This document shows, piece after piece, positions 16,709 through 25,106 of a stretch of 64,000 nucleotides of DNA. The position numbers and the translations under genes were made by a program. Source of the stretch: Xenorhabdus miraniensis. GTDB taxonomy: Bacteria > Pseudomonadota > Gammaproteobacteria > Enterobacterales > Enterobacteriaceae. Under the pieces are notes generated by a model. That model was not told where the DNA came from. It did not search any database and saw nothing but the letters and a program-made list of their open reading frames with translations. How positions within the stretch are numbered: position 1 is the first letter of the stretch; every line of letters begins with the position of its first letter. Location: NCBI RefSeq assembly GCF_002632615.1, contig NZ_NITZ01000016.1:37012-101011 (forward strand), written 5' to 3'.

Positions 16709-16823
16709 CTGACAATATCTGCTTCCAAAGGTGGGCAGATGTACCGCAATGCTTGCTCTCCCTTGCAGGCTACGGGAGTTTTCATTCGCCACCCGAAGGT
16801 GATCCTGACAGGCGAGGGATCAT
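16709..16823 (+). repeat. Right copy of the inverted ~115-bp element
   Basis: This copy reads CTGACAATATCTGCTTCC, then AAAGGTGGGCAGATGTACC, CTCCCTTGCAGGCTACGGGAGT and CCCGAAGGTGATCCTGACA. The blocks match the minus strand of 7825-7942 in order and spacing, with scattered differences. CTCC...GGAG-type self-complementarity inside (CTCCCTTGCAGGCTACGGGAG) suggests a small stem. It lies about 270 bp upstream of the T6SS gene tssF. Confidence 0.6.
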
Positions 16824-17092
16824 TTTTGTAGAGAAAGATATTAACGGTCAGACAGGCGGGAGTCAAACCATTAACTATTCCTGCCAGCCTGATTTTTGCC
16901 TGAATTACCGTGCATATTCCGATAATCCCCCTATATTCTGCCAACACCAGCCAAAAACTGGATTTAATTCGTTAATTAATTTGATTGATTAATGTGTAGA
17001 ATAAATGTGCTTTTCTGTTCAGCTATGCATTTTATCTCGCTGAGATTCAGCATGATACCGAAGCCTAATTGATAAAACACAAGTTAAATTCA

Positions 17093-18850
17093 ATGAAAAA
17101 CAACAAAGAATCGCTTTATCTAAAAGAGCGCGCTTACCTGCGAGAGCTGGCTGAGCACATCGCGAAAGAGTCGCCGCATCTGGCTGAGTTTCTGGTTTCC
17201 TCTCATGACCCTGATATTGCCCGTGTTTTCGAAGCCTTTGCGTTTTTGATTGCCAATCTGCGGGACAAGCTGGAGGATAATTTGCCCGAAATTGTTCACG
17301 GCATTCTCTCCCGTATCTGGCCGTTAGCCCTGTCTCCTATTCCACCGACGACGATAGTACAGTTTACGCCTACGGATGATGAACATCAGGGCACTGCCGA
17401 GATCCCGATCAGTACATCGGTGTCTGCCAGCCTTAACGGGCAGTTGATCAACTTTAAAACCTGCCGCCCTTTGCATATTGAACCGTTGATTGTACAGGAG
17501 CGCGCAGTCAGGAAAACGGGCACTCACAGTGAAATCATCCTGACACTATGCCAAACCGGTTCGGCGTCTTCTTTCTGGCAAAGCGGAGCCTTATCTTTTT
17601 TCCTTGGCACCGATACGAAGCGCGCCGCCCAGCTCAGCCTGTGACTGGATCAACATATCTGTGATATCAGTCTGAACACACAGGGTGAGCGGCGAACAAT
17701 GAAAAGTTTTCCTGATGGCTGGCATGGCTTGCTTGACGAACCGTTGCTGCCCACCGCCAAAAGTCCCTATTCCGGCCTGCAACCGTTGGTGGAATATTAT
17801 GCGTTGCCGGCGCTTTATAACTTTGTCACGCTGGATATCAGCAGCAGTTGCGCAAAAGTCCCGCTGAATGACGATGGTACGTTTGAGCTGATTTTGCGTT
17901 TCGGGGGTGAATTGCCACTGGAGGATGTCGAGGGGGCATTTTTGTTGGGTTGTGTGCCGGCGATACATCTGGAAAACCAGGCTATCCCGCCTGTCCGGTT
18001 GGAAGCCGGTAATCACCGCTATCCGCTGCCATTAGGCGGATCGGTGTGCTTGTACCGGCTGCAGGAGGTTCAGGTGGTGGTACAGCCAGAAGACAGTGAG
18101 CAGCGTGGCACGCCTTATCACTGGCTGCCGATTGAGCAGTTTGTTCCCGCCGGGCGTTTTTTTGATGACGATGCACAGCCCGACACGTTTTACTACCAGC
18201 TCCAGACTGAATCTGATTTTCTGGGCAGTATCCAACATCGGCTGTGCTTTTTTGATTTGGCCGGCAATCCGGCAAACAATCTGCCGGAGATTGCTGTCTC
18301 GTGCTCTTTCATCGGCTACCATGAGCAGGCACTGAGGCTGGAACAAGGCGTAATTACCGTGACGCCGGAAAGTGCACCGTCCCATCTTGATGTGCAGAAT
18401 ATTATTCCGGTGGTGACCGATTATCCGCCATTGTTACAGGAAAATAACGGCTGGCCGCTGCTCTCCTGTCTTTCCAGCCCACCGATGATACTGTTTGCCA
18501 CCGACAGCCTGAAACAGTTTCTCCGGTTGTTTGACCCGTATGCTGACACGCATCGCCCCTTGAGCTGCCAGTTCCAGCAACACATTGACGGCATTGTACA
18601 GGTGGAAGAGAGTCTGACTGACCGGATGCGGCGGGGGCGCCCCATTCGCGGGCATTTACTCTCACTGACGCTGAACCCTGATTGTTATCGTAATCAGGGA
18701 GAAATGTATCGCTTCTGCCGGTTAATCAATCAGGCACTGGCTTGTTTTATCACCCAATCTTCGTTTGTCATGCTGGAGATTTTCACCCCGGACAGTCACA
18801 AGGTGCTATGGCAGTTCTGGCATGTCGATGGGTTACGCCCGGCAATGTAA
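17093..18850 (+). pseudogene. tssF: T6SS baseplate protein TssF with an in-frame TGA
   Basis: Residues 1-183 match the TssF (VasA/ImpG) N-terminus: YLKERAYLRELAEHIAKESP, HLAEFL, DPDIARVFEAFAFLIANLRD and KLEDNLPEI. A TGA at 17642-17644 stops translation, but the same frame continues LDQHICDISL and then through FPDGWHGLLDEPLLP, LVEYYALPALYNFVTLDI to a normal C-terminus. Total length of about 585 codons equals a full TssF. TssF builds the T6SS baseplate wedge with TssE, TssG and TssK. No other baseplate or sheath genes are here, so this would be an accessory copy. One base change (for example TGG or CGA to TGA) is enough to explain it. Start ATG 17093; a TTG eight codons earlier is less likely. 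Confidence 0.8.
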
Positions 18851-18894
18851 CCGATTAAGGAACGCATGACGTCAACCATAAGGAAAACATTAAC

Positions 18895-20895
18895 ATGAAA
18901 AGTGGATTACGCTTTGTCTGCCACATCGCCGGTGTGCCGGAAGACACTTTTGCTGTGGGGGAATTTTCCCTGCAAGAGGGATTATCAGAACTTTTTACCC
19001 TGAACATGACACTGGTCAGAACGGGCAATCCGAACCCCTTTAAGCCACAGGCGGAAATTGATTTAGCCTCGCTGCTGATGCAGGAAGCGGTGTTGCAGGT
19101 TTTTTATGGTGAAACGGAGCAGCGCAAAATCACCGGCATCATCTCCCATGCGGACTGGGTGGGCACCGATGGTAATAAGACAATCTATTCCGTCACCGTG
19201 CGGCCTGCCTGCTGGCGCTTGACGCTCAATCAGGACAGCCGGATTTATCACCGGCAAAATGTGCCGGCTATTTTAAACAGCCTGCTGAAAAAACACCGGG
19301 TGAAAGCCGATTCGAAGCTCTACGATGTGCATCAGGACCGGGGATATGTGACCCAGAAACGCGAATCCGATTATACATTTTTCAGCCGGTTAGCCGCGGA
19401 AGAAGGTATCAGTTTCTGGTTTGAGGATGAAACGCTGTTTTTCAGTGACAGCCATCTGGGCATGACCGCTGGCTTGCCGCTGCAATACCAGCCTCAGCCG
19501 GAAACCGCCTACGGGGTAGATACGATTTATCTGGTACGGTTAGGCGTCGGCATGAGTCCGCAGCGCAGCCTGCACAAAGATTTCAACCCGGAGAACCCGC
19601 GCTATCATCTCTCCCATATGCACAGCAGCGAAGGCTTTCGTGACTTCGGCAGCCAGACCCCTTACACCGTGTTTGAAAGTTACGGGCGCTTCCAGAAAGA
19701 TGCCGCCGCCAAACCGTTTTTAAAATACCGGCAGGAAGCACTGGACAACCAGAAACAGACCGGCAGCGGTAGCAGTAACTGCATCAAACTGATGCCAGGT
19801 AAAATCTTCGAGATAAAAAATCATCCCCATAAACTGCTTAATGTTCGCTGGCAGGTAGTCAGTATCAGCCACCACGGGCGTTGCCCGCAAGCATTGGGAA
19901 ATGATGCCGGTGAAGGCACCACACTCTCCAACCAATTCAGTTTTATTTCCGGTCTGGATGATTATCGTCCGCCTTTCCACTACAAACCGCTGGCAGATGG
20001 CGATGAAACCGCTATCGTGGTCGGGCCGGAAGGCGAAGAAATCTTCGTTAATAAAGACGGGGCGATTAAAGTCCATTTCCACTGGAACCGCTATGACCAA
20101 CCCGATGATGGTGCCTCGTGCTGGGTGCGCGTGGCTCAGGGCTGGAACGGTAACGGCTTTGGTTTTATGGCGATACCGCGTATCGGGCAGGAGGTGATTA
20201 TCTCTTACCTCAATGGGGATATTGACCGTCCGATAGTCACCGGCTGTGTCTATAACGGCCTGAACCGCCCGCCACTGGATTTACCGGCGCAGAAAACCCG
20301 CACTACCTTTAAAACCAAGACCCACAAAGGCAAAGGCTTTAACGAACTGCGCTTTGAGGATGCCAAAGACAGCGAAGAAATCTATCTCCACGGCCAGAAA
20401 GACCTGACCGCGCATATCGAAAATGATGCGTACTGGCATATCAAGCATGACCAGAAACAACGCATCGATAACAACCGTTACCACGATATCCGCGCCGATG
20501 ACCATCATCAGGTCGCCGGTTCGCGCAAAATCACCACCGAAGGGGACGTGTCACACCGGATTGCCGGCAGCCAGCATATCCAGACCGGCGATGCGACCGT
20601 CATTGACAGCGGGCAGGAAATCCACCTGAAAAGTGGCGGCAAGGTCGTACTGGAAGCCGCAACAGAAGTCACCCTGAAAGTGGGCGGCAGTTTTCTGAAA
20701 GTCACACCGGCTGGCATTCTCTGCTCACCGATTAATGTCGGGCAAGGTTCAGGCGGCAGCGGACGCGGGCTGGCACTGCAACTGCCGGAAGGTGTCGAGC
20801 CGTTGCCGATGGTGGAATTTCCGGCTCATCCATACTGCCCATTACTGGCTCAGCAGGATGTCAGTCCGGTGATTAAACCCGCTAATAAGGAATAA
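18895..20895 (+). CDS. vgrG: T6SS spike protein VgrG (TssI)
   Basis: The 666-residue protein has the full VgrG layout: an N-terminal gp27-like part (SLQEGLSELFTLNMTLV; KITGIISHADWVGTDG; VRPACWRLTLNQDSRIY; RESDYTFFSRLAAEEGISFW), a gp5-like OB fold (FVNKDGAIKVHFHWNRYD; SCWVRVAQGWNGNGFGFMAIPRIGQEV) and the triple-stranded beta-prism made of short repeats (HIENDAYWHIKHDQKQRID to LKSGGKVVLEAATEVTLKVGG). VgrG trimers form the puncturing tip of the T6SS and carry effectors. The last 50 residues are a variable tail likely to engage the chaperone or effector encoded next. It lies 44 bp after tssF and 2 bp before the DUF4123 gene. No C-terminal enzyme domain is fused. Confidence 0.95.
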   Translation: MKSGLRFVCHIAGVPEDTFAVGEFSLQEGLSELFTLNMTLVRTGNPNPFKPQAEIDLASLLMQEAVLQVFYGETEQRKITGIISHADWVGTDGNKTIYSVTVRPACWRLTLNQDSRIYHRQNVPAILNSLLKKHRVKADSKLYDVHQDRGYVTQKRESDYTFFSRLAAEEGISFWFEDETLFFSDSHLGMTAGLPLQYQPQPETAYGVDTIYLVRLGVGMSPQRSLHKDFNPENPRYHLSHMHSSEGFRDFGSQTPYTVFESYGRFQKDAAAKPFLKYRQEALDNQKQTGSGSSNCIKLMPGKIFEIKNHPHKLLNVRWQVVSISHHGRCPQALGNDAGEGTTLSNQFSFISGLDDYRPPFHYKPLADGDETAIVVGPEGEEIFVNKDGAIKVHFHWNRYDQPDDGASCWVRVAQGWNGNGFGFMAIPRIGQEVIISYLNGDIDRPIVTGCVYNGLNRPPLDLPAQKTRTTFKTKTHKGKGFNELRFEDAKDSEEIYLHGQKDLTAHIENDAYWHIKHDQKQRIDNNRYHDIRADDHHQVAGSRKITTEGDVSHRIAGSQHIQTGDATVIDSGQEIHLKSGGKVVLEAATEVTLKVGGSFLKVTPAGILCSPINVGQGSGGSGRGLALQLPEGVEPLPMVEFPAHPYCPLLAQQDVSPVIKPANKE

Positions 20896-20897
20896 CC

Positions 20898-21701
20898 ATG
20901 ACGATGGAAGCAACGATGACTGAAATATCACTAAGCTGGCAGACATGGCTGAATAAACCGAATGACGCGCCCGTATTCTTTATTCTCAATTCTCTGGCGC
21001 AACCCAATCCGATCGATCAGTTTTATCGCAATGATTGGGTCGAACAAGCATTTCCGCTCTACAGTGGTACACCAATGCACAAGATGTTGAAACAAAGCCC
21101 ATGGCTGGTACAGGCAAAAAGCCACGGGTTATTCCAGATAGGGGAAATACTAGATCGCCACGCACTCAGTGATAACAGTTGGGGATGGGCATACCGCAGT
21201 TATACATCATGGCAGGAACAGCTTGCTCACTGGCAATACCGGCAACTGGTGATAATGAATGGCGAACAGGTGTTATTTCGCATTATGGATGCCCGCGTTT
21301 TTGGTGCGATGCTCCCAGCATTCACACCCAGTGATTGGTCACTGATGCTATCGCCTGTCACAGAACTGATGATCGACATACCACAGCCGATGCAGTTTTA
21401 CCGTCCCGAAACATGTGGAGAAGGTAACAGTGAAATCCCCTTTATACTGGACGAGCACCTGCTTGCTGTTTGGTTGCGATCCCCTTACGGCCTGAAAGTG
21501 TTAAGCAGTTCACTTTATGATGATTTATGGGAAAACCACGGTGAGATGGCGAAACAACTGGATCAGCCTGTGGGTAGTCTGGAACTACGAATAGAGCAGT
21601 GGTTGCAGCAAAAAATTGAAGCGGGCCAATACGTTGAGAAAATCTCTGGTCAGGATTATCTGTTGGCGATGGAACAAGAAAAAGAACAGGAGAAAGATTG
21701 A
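20898..21701 (+). CDS. DUF4123 T6SS effector chaperone (Tap/TEC)
   Basis: The 267-residue protein is of the DUF4123 family, adaptors that load a specific effector onto VgrG. Features are the N-terminal FFILNSLAQPNPIDQFYR, the WLVQAKSHGLFQIGEIL block and the W-G-W-A-Y-R-S motif followed by the ...H.RQL.......LFRIMDARVF segment typical of the family. Its gene lies between vgrG and the lipase effector and overlaps the latter by one base (TGATG), the usual vgrG-tap-effector order. The C-terminus is charged and helical. The ribosome site AAGGA is 8 bp before the ATG at 20898; a start six codons later would also be possible. Confidence 0.9.
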   Translation: MTMEATMTEISLSWQTWLNKPNDAPVFFILNSLAQPNPIDQFYRNDWVEQAFPLYSGTPMHKMLKQSPWLVQAKSHGLFQIGEILDRHALSDNSWGWAYRSYTSWQEQLAHWQYRQLVIMNGEQVLFRIMDARVFGAMLPAFTPSDWSLMLSPVTELMIDIPQPMQFYRPETCGEGNSEIPFILDEHLLAVWLRSPYGLKVLSSSLYDDLWENHGEMAKQLDQPVGSLELRIEQWLQQKIEAGQYVEKISGQDYLLAMEQEKEQEKD

Positions 21702-23596
21702 TGAGTAATGCAAATTCGATTTATTGTCATGATTGTCAGGCTATGTTAAAGAACAAAATAGAAATTCAGCTTGTCGATGAACATAATAAACCCATAACCA
21801 ATATGCCTTATACATTAAAAAACAGCAAAACTACACGTACAGGGAAAACAGATGGGAATGGAATGATCAAGGAAGAGCAATTATTGGCTTCTCCTTTACG
21901 CTTATTTCTCAGTGGGCAAGAACTTGCAGATGAAATGGAAAAACGCCCACTGAGAACGAAGCGTAACAGTGAATACACTCGCTCTACCGAAGCCATGAAA
22001 GCCATTTCACCAGTTTTTAAAGAGAGCTTGGAATCAGGCCGCAAGTATCATTATGCAAAGATTGGTGAATTGGTTGATAAAATGCCAGTTATCGAAAAAT
22101 GGAAAGAAGAAAATCCTCTTCCAAGCTACCATTTTCCTGATAGTGAACCACAGGGCCTTGAAGTTTATCCATCATATTTAGGCGAATATCGCTATGTTAT
22201 TGAAATATGTCCATTTAGGGCATGGTCTTTGTTGTTACATCATCAAAAAGACTATTCATTAGTTAATGCTTATAACCTCTCACTAATGAGTATATTAACT
22301 TATGCCGAAGATACTGAAAATTACTTAGGTTCAGTCACAAACCTCTTCCAAAAACAGTTGCTCGATCTGTCACGTTCACCTCATAGGGTCAATGACCAAT
22401 CTTTTTCCCCAGTGGTTTATGATGTTCCATTTAGTGATCGCTATACTGAGGTCGTCTACATTGACTCAAATAAACAAAAAATTCCTCAGGGTCACACCCA
22501 ACTTTTTTACGTAGCAAACAAGAAGGAAGTTATTATTGGATGGCGTGGTACTGAAATGACGGAAACAAAGGATCTTCTCACAGATGGAACATTCCAGCCG
22601 CTAGAATTAGGCTGTACACCTCAAGGTGTATGTAGTGGTTTTAGCGAAAAAGGGAAAGTTCATAAAGGTTTTTGGGATGCCTTCCATCTTGTCACAGAAA
22701 TCCAAGTACCTAAAAGAGACGATGGAAAAACAGTATTTGAACATATCATTGAGTTAACACAAAATAAAAAACTATTCGTCTGCGGTCATAGTTTGGGTGG
22801 TGCCCTCGCCTTGTTACATAGCGCACAACTCAAATCCTATAATCCCTGCCTTTATACCTACGGTATGCCGCGTTTATTCACCCAAAGTGCAGTGCAGGAA
22901 CTCATTGAAATTATTCACTATCGTCATGTTAATGAAGATGATTTCGTTCCTTCTGTACCCTTTAAAAAAGATATGGATAATATAGCTCTTCAAACTGATT
23001 CTAAATTTTTAGGATACACAATCGAGGTATTTGATACACCTATTGGTTCAATAATACCTGCTAGCTGGCTTTTTGCAAAAAGTATCAAATTCCTCAACCA
23101 TGAGGATGAGTCCTTTTTACATCATGGTAAATTAGTTTACTTTTATGCTCTCCCTAATTCAGAGTCAAAACTGTATTTACTTCCGGAGTTAAATGAAAAA
23201 ACCAGAAAAGAGACTAAAGAATTTATTGAACAACAGACCAAAGTAGATAAATACAGAGAGCAAGAGGTACGTTCATTTTTTCAAGGTGACGAAAATCCTA
23301 CAGGCAAGCGTGGGACAGGCCTTCTTGACCATAGTAGCGCCTTATATGCTGAATATATTGATAAGAGATTGCGAGAACTGTGCACTCTTTCACCGGATAA
23401 AAAATTGCAAAGGAAGCAGGAAGATTTATCATTTCTTGAAAGTGAACCGCATTCGATTCGCGCAGTATTTCAAAGAAAAAAAATCAGAGAATATTATTTC
23501 TTAAGAGAAATAGATAATCAATTAATGATAACTCTAGAAGTAACTAAAAACGATAAAAGAGGCCCAATAGCCTTACAACGTTACTCTGAGAAATGA
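21701..23596 (+). CDS. T6SS phospholipase/lipase effector (class 3 lipase fold)
   Basis: The 631-residue product has an N-terminal Ig-like or carboxypeptidase-regulatory-type segment (IEIQLVDEHNKPITNMPYTL, residues about 15-75) followed by a class 3 lipase domain. The region FYVANKKEVIIGWRGTEM provides the oxyanion-side strand, and KKLFVCGHSLGGALALLHS carries the GHSLG elbow with nucleophile Ser364. HVNEDDFVPSVP offers the catalytic Asp and a later His (for example in FLHHGKLVYF) completes the triad by inference. Encoded directly after vgrG and its DUF4123 chaperone, it is almost surely an antibacterial or anti-host membrane-lipid hydrolase (Tle-like). The ATG at 21701 follows AGGAGAAAGATTG. 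Base composition drops sharply in AT content terms here, being AT-richer than vgrG, typical of effectors acquired separately. Confidence 0.85.
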   Translation: MSNANSIYCHDCQAMLKNKIEIQLVDEHNKPITNMPYTLKNSKTTRTGKTDGNGMIKEEQLLASPLRLFLSGQELADEMEKRPLRTKRNSEYTRSTEAMKAISPVFKESLESGRKYHYAKIGELVDKMPVIEKWKEENPLPSYHFPDSEPQGLEVYPSYLGEYRYVIEICPFRAWSLLLHHQKDYSLVNAYNLSLMSILTYAEDTENYLGSVTNLFQKQLLDLSRSPHRVNDQSFSPVVYDVPFSDRYTEVVYIDSNKQKIPQGHTQLFYVANKKEVIIGWRGTEMTETKDLLTDGTFQPLELGCTPQGVCSGFSEKGKVHKGFWDAFHLVTEIQVPKRDDGKTVFEHIIELTQNKKLFVCGHSLGGALALLHSAQLKSYNPCLYTYGMPRLFTQSAVQELIEIIHYRHVNEDDFVPSVPFKKDMDNIALQTDSKFLGYTIEVFDTPIGSIIPASWLFAKSIKFLNHEDESFLHHGKLVYFYALPNSESKLYLLPELNEKTRKETKEFIEQQTKVDKYREQEVRSFFQGDENPTGKRGTGLLDHSSALYAEYIDKRLRELCTLSPDKKLQRKQEDLSFLESEPHSIRAVFQRKKIREYYFLREIDNQLMITLEVTKNDKRGPIALQRYSEK

Positions 23597-23608
23597 TAAA
23601 AGGATAAT

Positions 23609-24418
23609 ATGAGGCTAATAATGAAATTAATATTCAGACTATTAACAATATTACCACTTGTCCTGTGCTTAACAGGATGTGAATTCATATCTAATACTAT
23701 TTCAAGTTACTGGCAGACTTATAAAGATAAGTCTGAACCATTTTCACCACCTGAAAAAAATCAATGGATTACAGTTGAAGGTATTGCTCCTCCAAATACG
23801 AAACCTAATTTAGACAGTATTTATGCTTCAAATAGGTGTCTTGCGACTCATAATACCGCAGGTGGAACACTCTATCACCTACCTAAATATCACTGGAACA
23901 GATTTAATATTTTAGTAGATCCTGTAACAGGTTATTTTAAAGAAAAAATACCTCTTAATGGTGGAGGTTGGTGTCAATGGCAGATTGATAATATTGAATT
24001 AGCTATTGAGTATACTAACGTTAGCCATCTGATGAAGAATGCTGTATCGCGAGGTAGGGCTGGAATAAATGTATATATCAATGGTGCAAGAAAACCTAGT
24101 GACATGAAAAAATTCGAAAATATCATTGATTATAGGCCGACTATTTATCCAGTCTTAAGAAAAAGTTTTGTTACAGGTAATACTAATCAAATAGGTCTTT
24201 ATTCTGGGAGGGAACTAACCTTTTTTGAATTAATTCTACAGCAAAAAAATGAATGGAAAATAAAATACATACCAACTTTAGATGAAACTAAAATGCCAAA
24301 AATTATTATACCAGGAGGTAATAAACCATCCAGAGTTGAATATCCTGATGGTAAGGTTGATTTAGATAGGGATTCTATTGATTATTGGAAAATAAATAAT
24401 ACATCCCAATTGGAATAG
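23609..24418 (+). CDS. Putative immunity lipoprotein for the lipase effector
   Basis: This 269-residue protein starts with a lipoprotein signal (hydrophobic run LLTILPLVLCLTGC) with a lipobox and Cys24, so it is probably lipidated at the periplasmic face. Position 3 onward after the Cys (EFISN) gives no strong inner-membrane retention signal. The mature part has beta-rich segments and several aromatic residues but no family I recognise. It lies 12 bp downstream of the lipase gene with a good AAGGATAAT ribosome site and the same AT-rich composition. Periplasmic lipoproteins are the usual immunity proteins of T6SS phospholipases, so this assignment rests on context. Confidence 0.65.
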   Translation: MRLIMKLIFRLLTILPLVLCLTGCEFISNTISSYWQTYKDKSEPFSPPEKNQWITVEGIAPPNTKPNLDSIYASNRCLATHNTAGGTLYHLPKYHWNRFNILVDPVTGYFKEKIPLNGGGWCQWQIDNIELAIEYTNVSHLMKNAVSRGRAGINVYINGARKPSDMKKFENIIDYRPTIYPVLRKSFVTGNTNQIGLYSGRELTFFELILQQKNEWKIKYIPTLDETKMPKIIIPGGNKPSRVEYPDGKVDLDRDSIDYWKINNTSQLE

Positions 24419-24435
24419 TAATTAATAATTATTAA

Positions 24436-24492
24436 AACCACCTCAGCATCAGAACATTCCATGATTTATTTATAGTTTCTGATGTTGTGGTT
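24436..24492 (+). repeat. Imperfect long hairpin between immunity and PAAR genes
   Basis: AACCACCTCAGCATCAGAA on the left faces TTCTGATGTTGTGGTT on the right with minor gaps, a stem of about 15 pairs around a loop of about 20 bases. It could attenuate transcription between the lipoprotein gene and the PAAR gene. Confidence 0.4.
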
Positions 24493-24537
24493 GATATCAA
24501 TCATTGATAACTAATTTTTTCATACATGAGGTTCAAT

Positions 24538-24801
24538 ATGGCAACCAAAGCCGTTATTCTATTAAACGACACCACCGATCACGGTGGAAAAGTAATTACC
24601 ACTGTAGGTGGTTATACTTATAAAGGAATTCCCGTTGCCGGAGAAACAGATTTAGTTGAGTGCCCAAAATGCGAGGGAGTTTTTCCTATTATCGAGGGCA
24701 GTGAGAATTTAAAAAATAATGGAAAAGCGATTGCAGTCGAAGGAATGCACACGGCATGTGGTGCTAAACTGATTGCCAGCCAGAAAGAGTTTCTCGCTTA
24801 A
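24538..24801 (+). CDS. PAAR-domain T6SS tip protein
   Basis: This 87-residue protein is a stand-alone PAAR protein: AVILLNDTTDHGGKVITTV, then YKGIPVAGETDLVECPKC, then AIAVEGMHTACGAKLIASQ. It carries the Zn-ligating His and Cys residues (H13 region, CPKC, H and C of HTACG) that let PAAR cones cap the VgrG spike. I start at 24538 (MATKAV) rather than the ATG at 24526, giving the usual PAAR N-terminus; AGG lies at 24529. Its place after the lipoprotein ends the vgrG-chaperone-effector-immunity-PAAR module. Confidence 0.85.
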   Translation: MATKAVILLNDTTDHGGKVITTVGGYTYKGIPVAGETDLVECPKCEGVFPIIEGSENLKNNGKAIAVEGMHTACGAKLIASQKEFLA

Positions 24802-24832
24802 TAAAACCACACTGACGCGCTGCGCTTGTCTT

Positions 24833-24874
24833 CTCCGTGTTACCGGGCTAATGTATTAGCCCGGTAACACGGAG
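24833..24874. repeat. Perfect 42-bp palindrome
   Basis: CTCCGTGTTACCGGGCTAAT at 24833-24852 is followed by two bases and its exact reverse complement at 24855-24874. The position 30 bp after the PAAR stop suits a transcription terminator, and the minus-strand primase gene ends 230 bp further on. However, there is no T-run on either side, and a 20-bp perfect stem with almost no loop is longer than needed. A protein-binding or replication-linked role is possible. Confidence 0.75.
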
Positions 24875-24904
24875 AGCCGAAAAACACCTGCCAAAAAACA
24901 ATTT

Positions 24905-25091
24905 AATTCCTCACCTGCTCCTCAATTCTCTACTCGTTTTTTATTTGCCTCAGGGTAAAAATAGGTGAGGAATGGAGATTAATTTATCTTTAAAAATCAA
25001 TATAATTAATGTTCCTCGCTTTTTCTACATATATGCGCGAGAAATGAGGAATACGGTGAGTATCACAATCTATTTTCTCGTAATTCCTCAT
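24905..25091. repeat. Cluster of GAGGAAT iteron-like motifs, candidate replication origin
   Basis: Within 187 bp the core ATTCCTCA/TGAGGAAT or a near match occurs six times: 24905-24914 (AATTCCTCAC), 24917-24925 (GCTCCTCAA), 24964-24973 (GGTGAGGAAT), 25011-25019 (GTTCCTCGC), 25042-25052 (AAATGAGGAAT) and 25082-25091 (AATTCCTCAT). They appear in both orientations in AT-rich DNA, directly downstream of the P4-alpha-like replication gene. In phage P4 the origin and crr iterons lie next to alpha, so these are good candidates for its binding sites. Confidence 0.5.
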
Positions 25092-25106
25092 TTTTTTACT
25101 CACTAT

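Noticed and set aside
24833..24874. Classical rho-independent terminator
   Set aside because: Position fits, but the stem is unusually long, the loop is nearly absent and there is no T-run; recorded as a palindrome instead.
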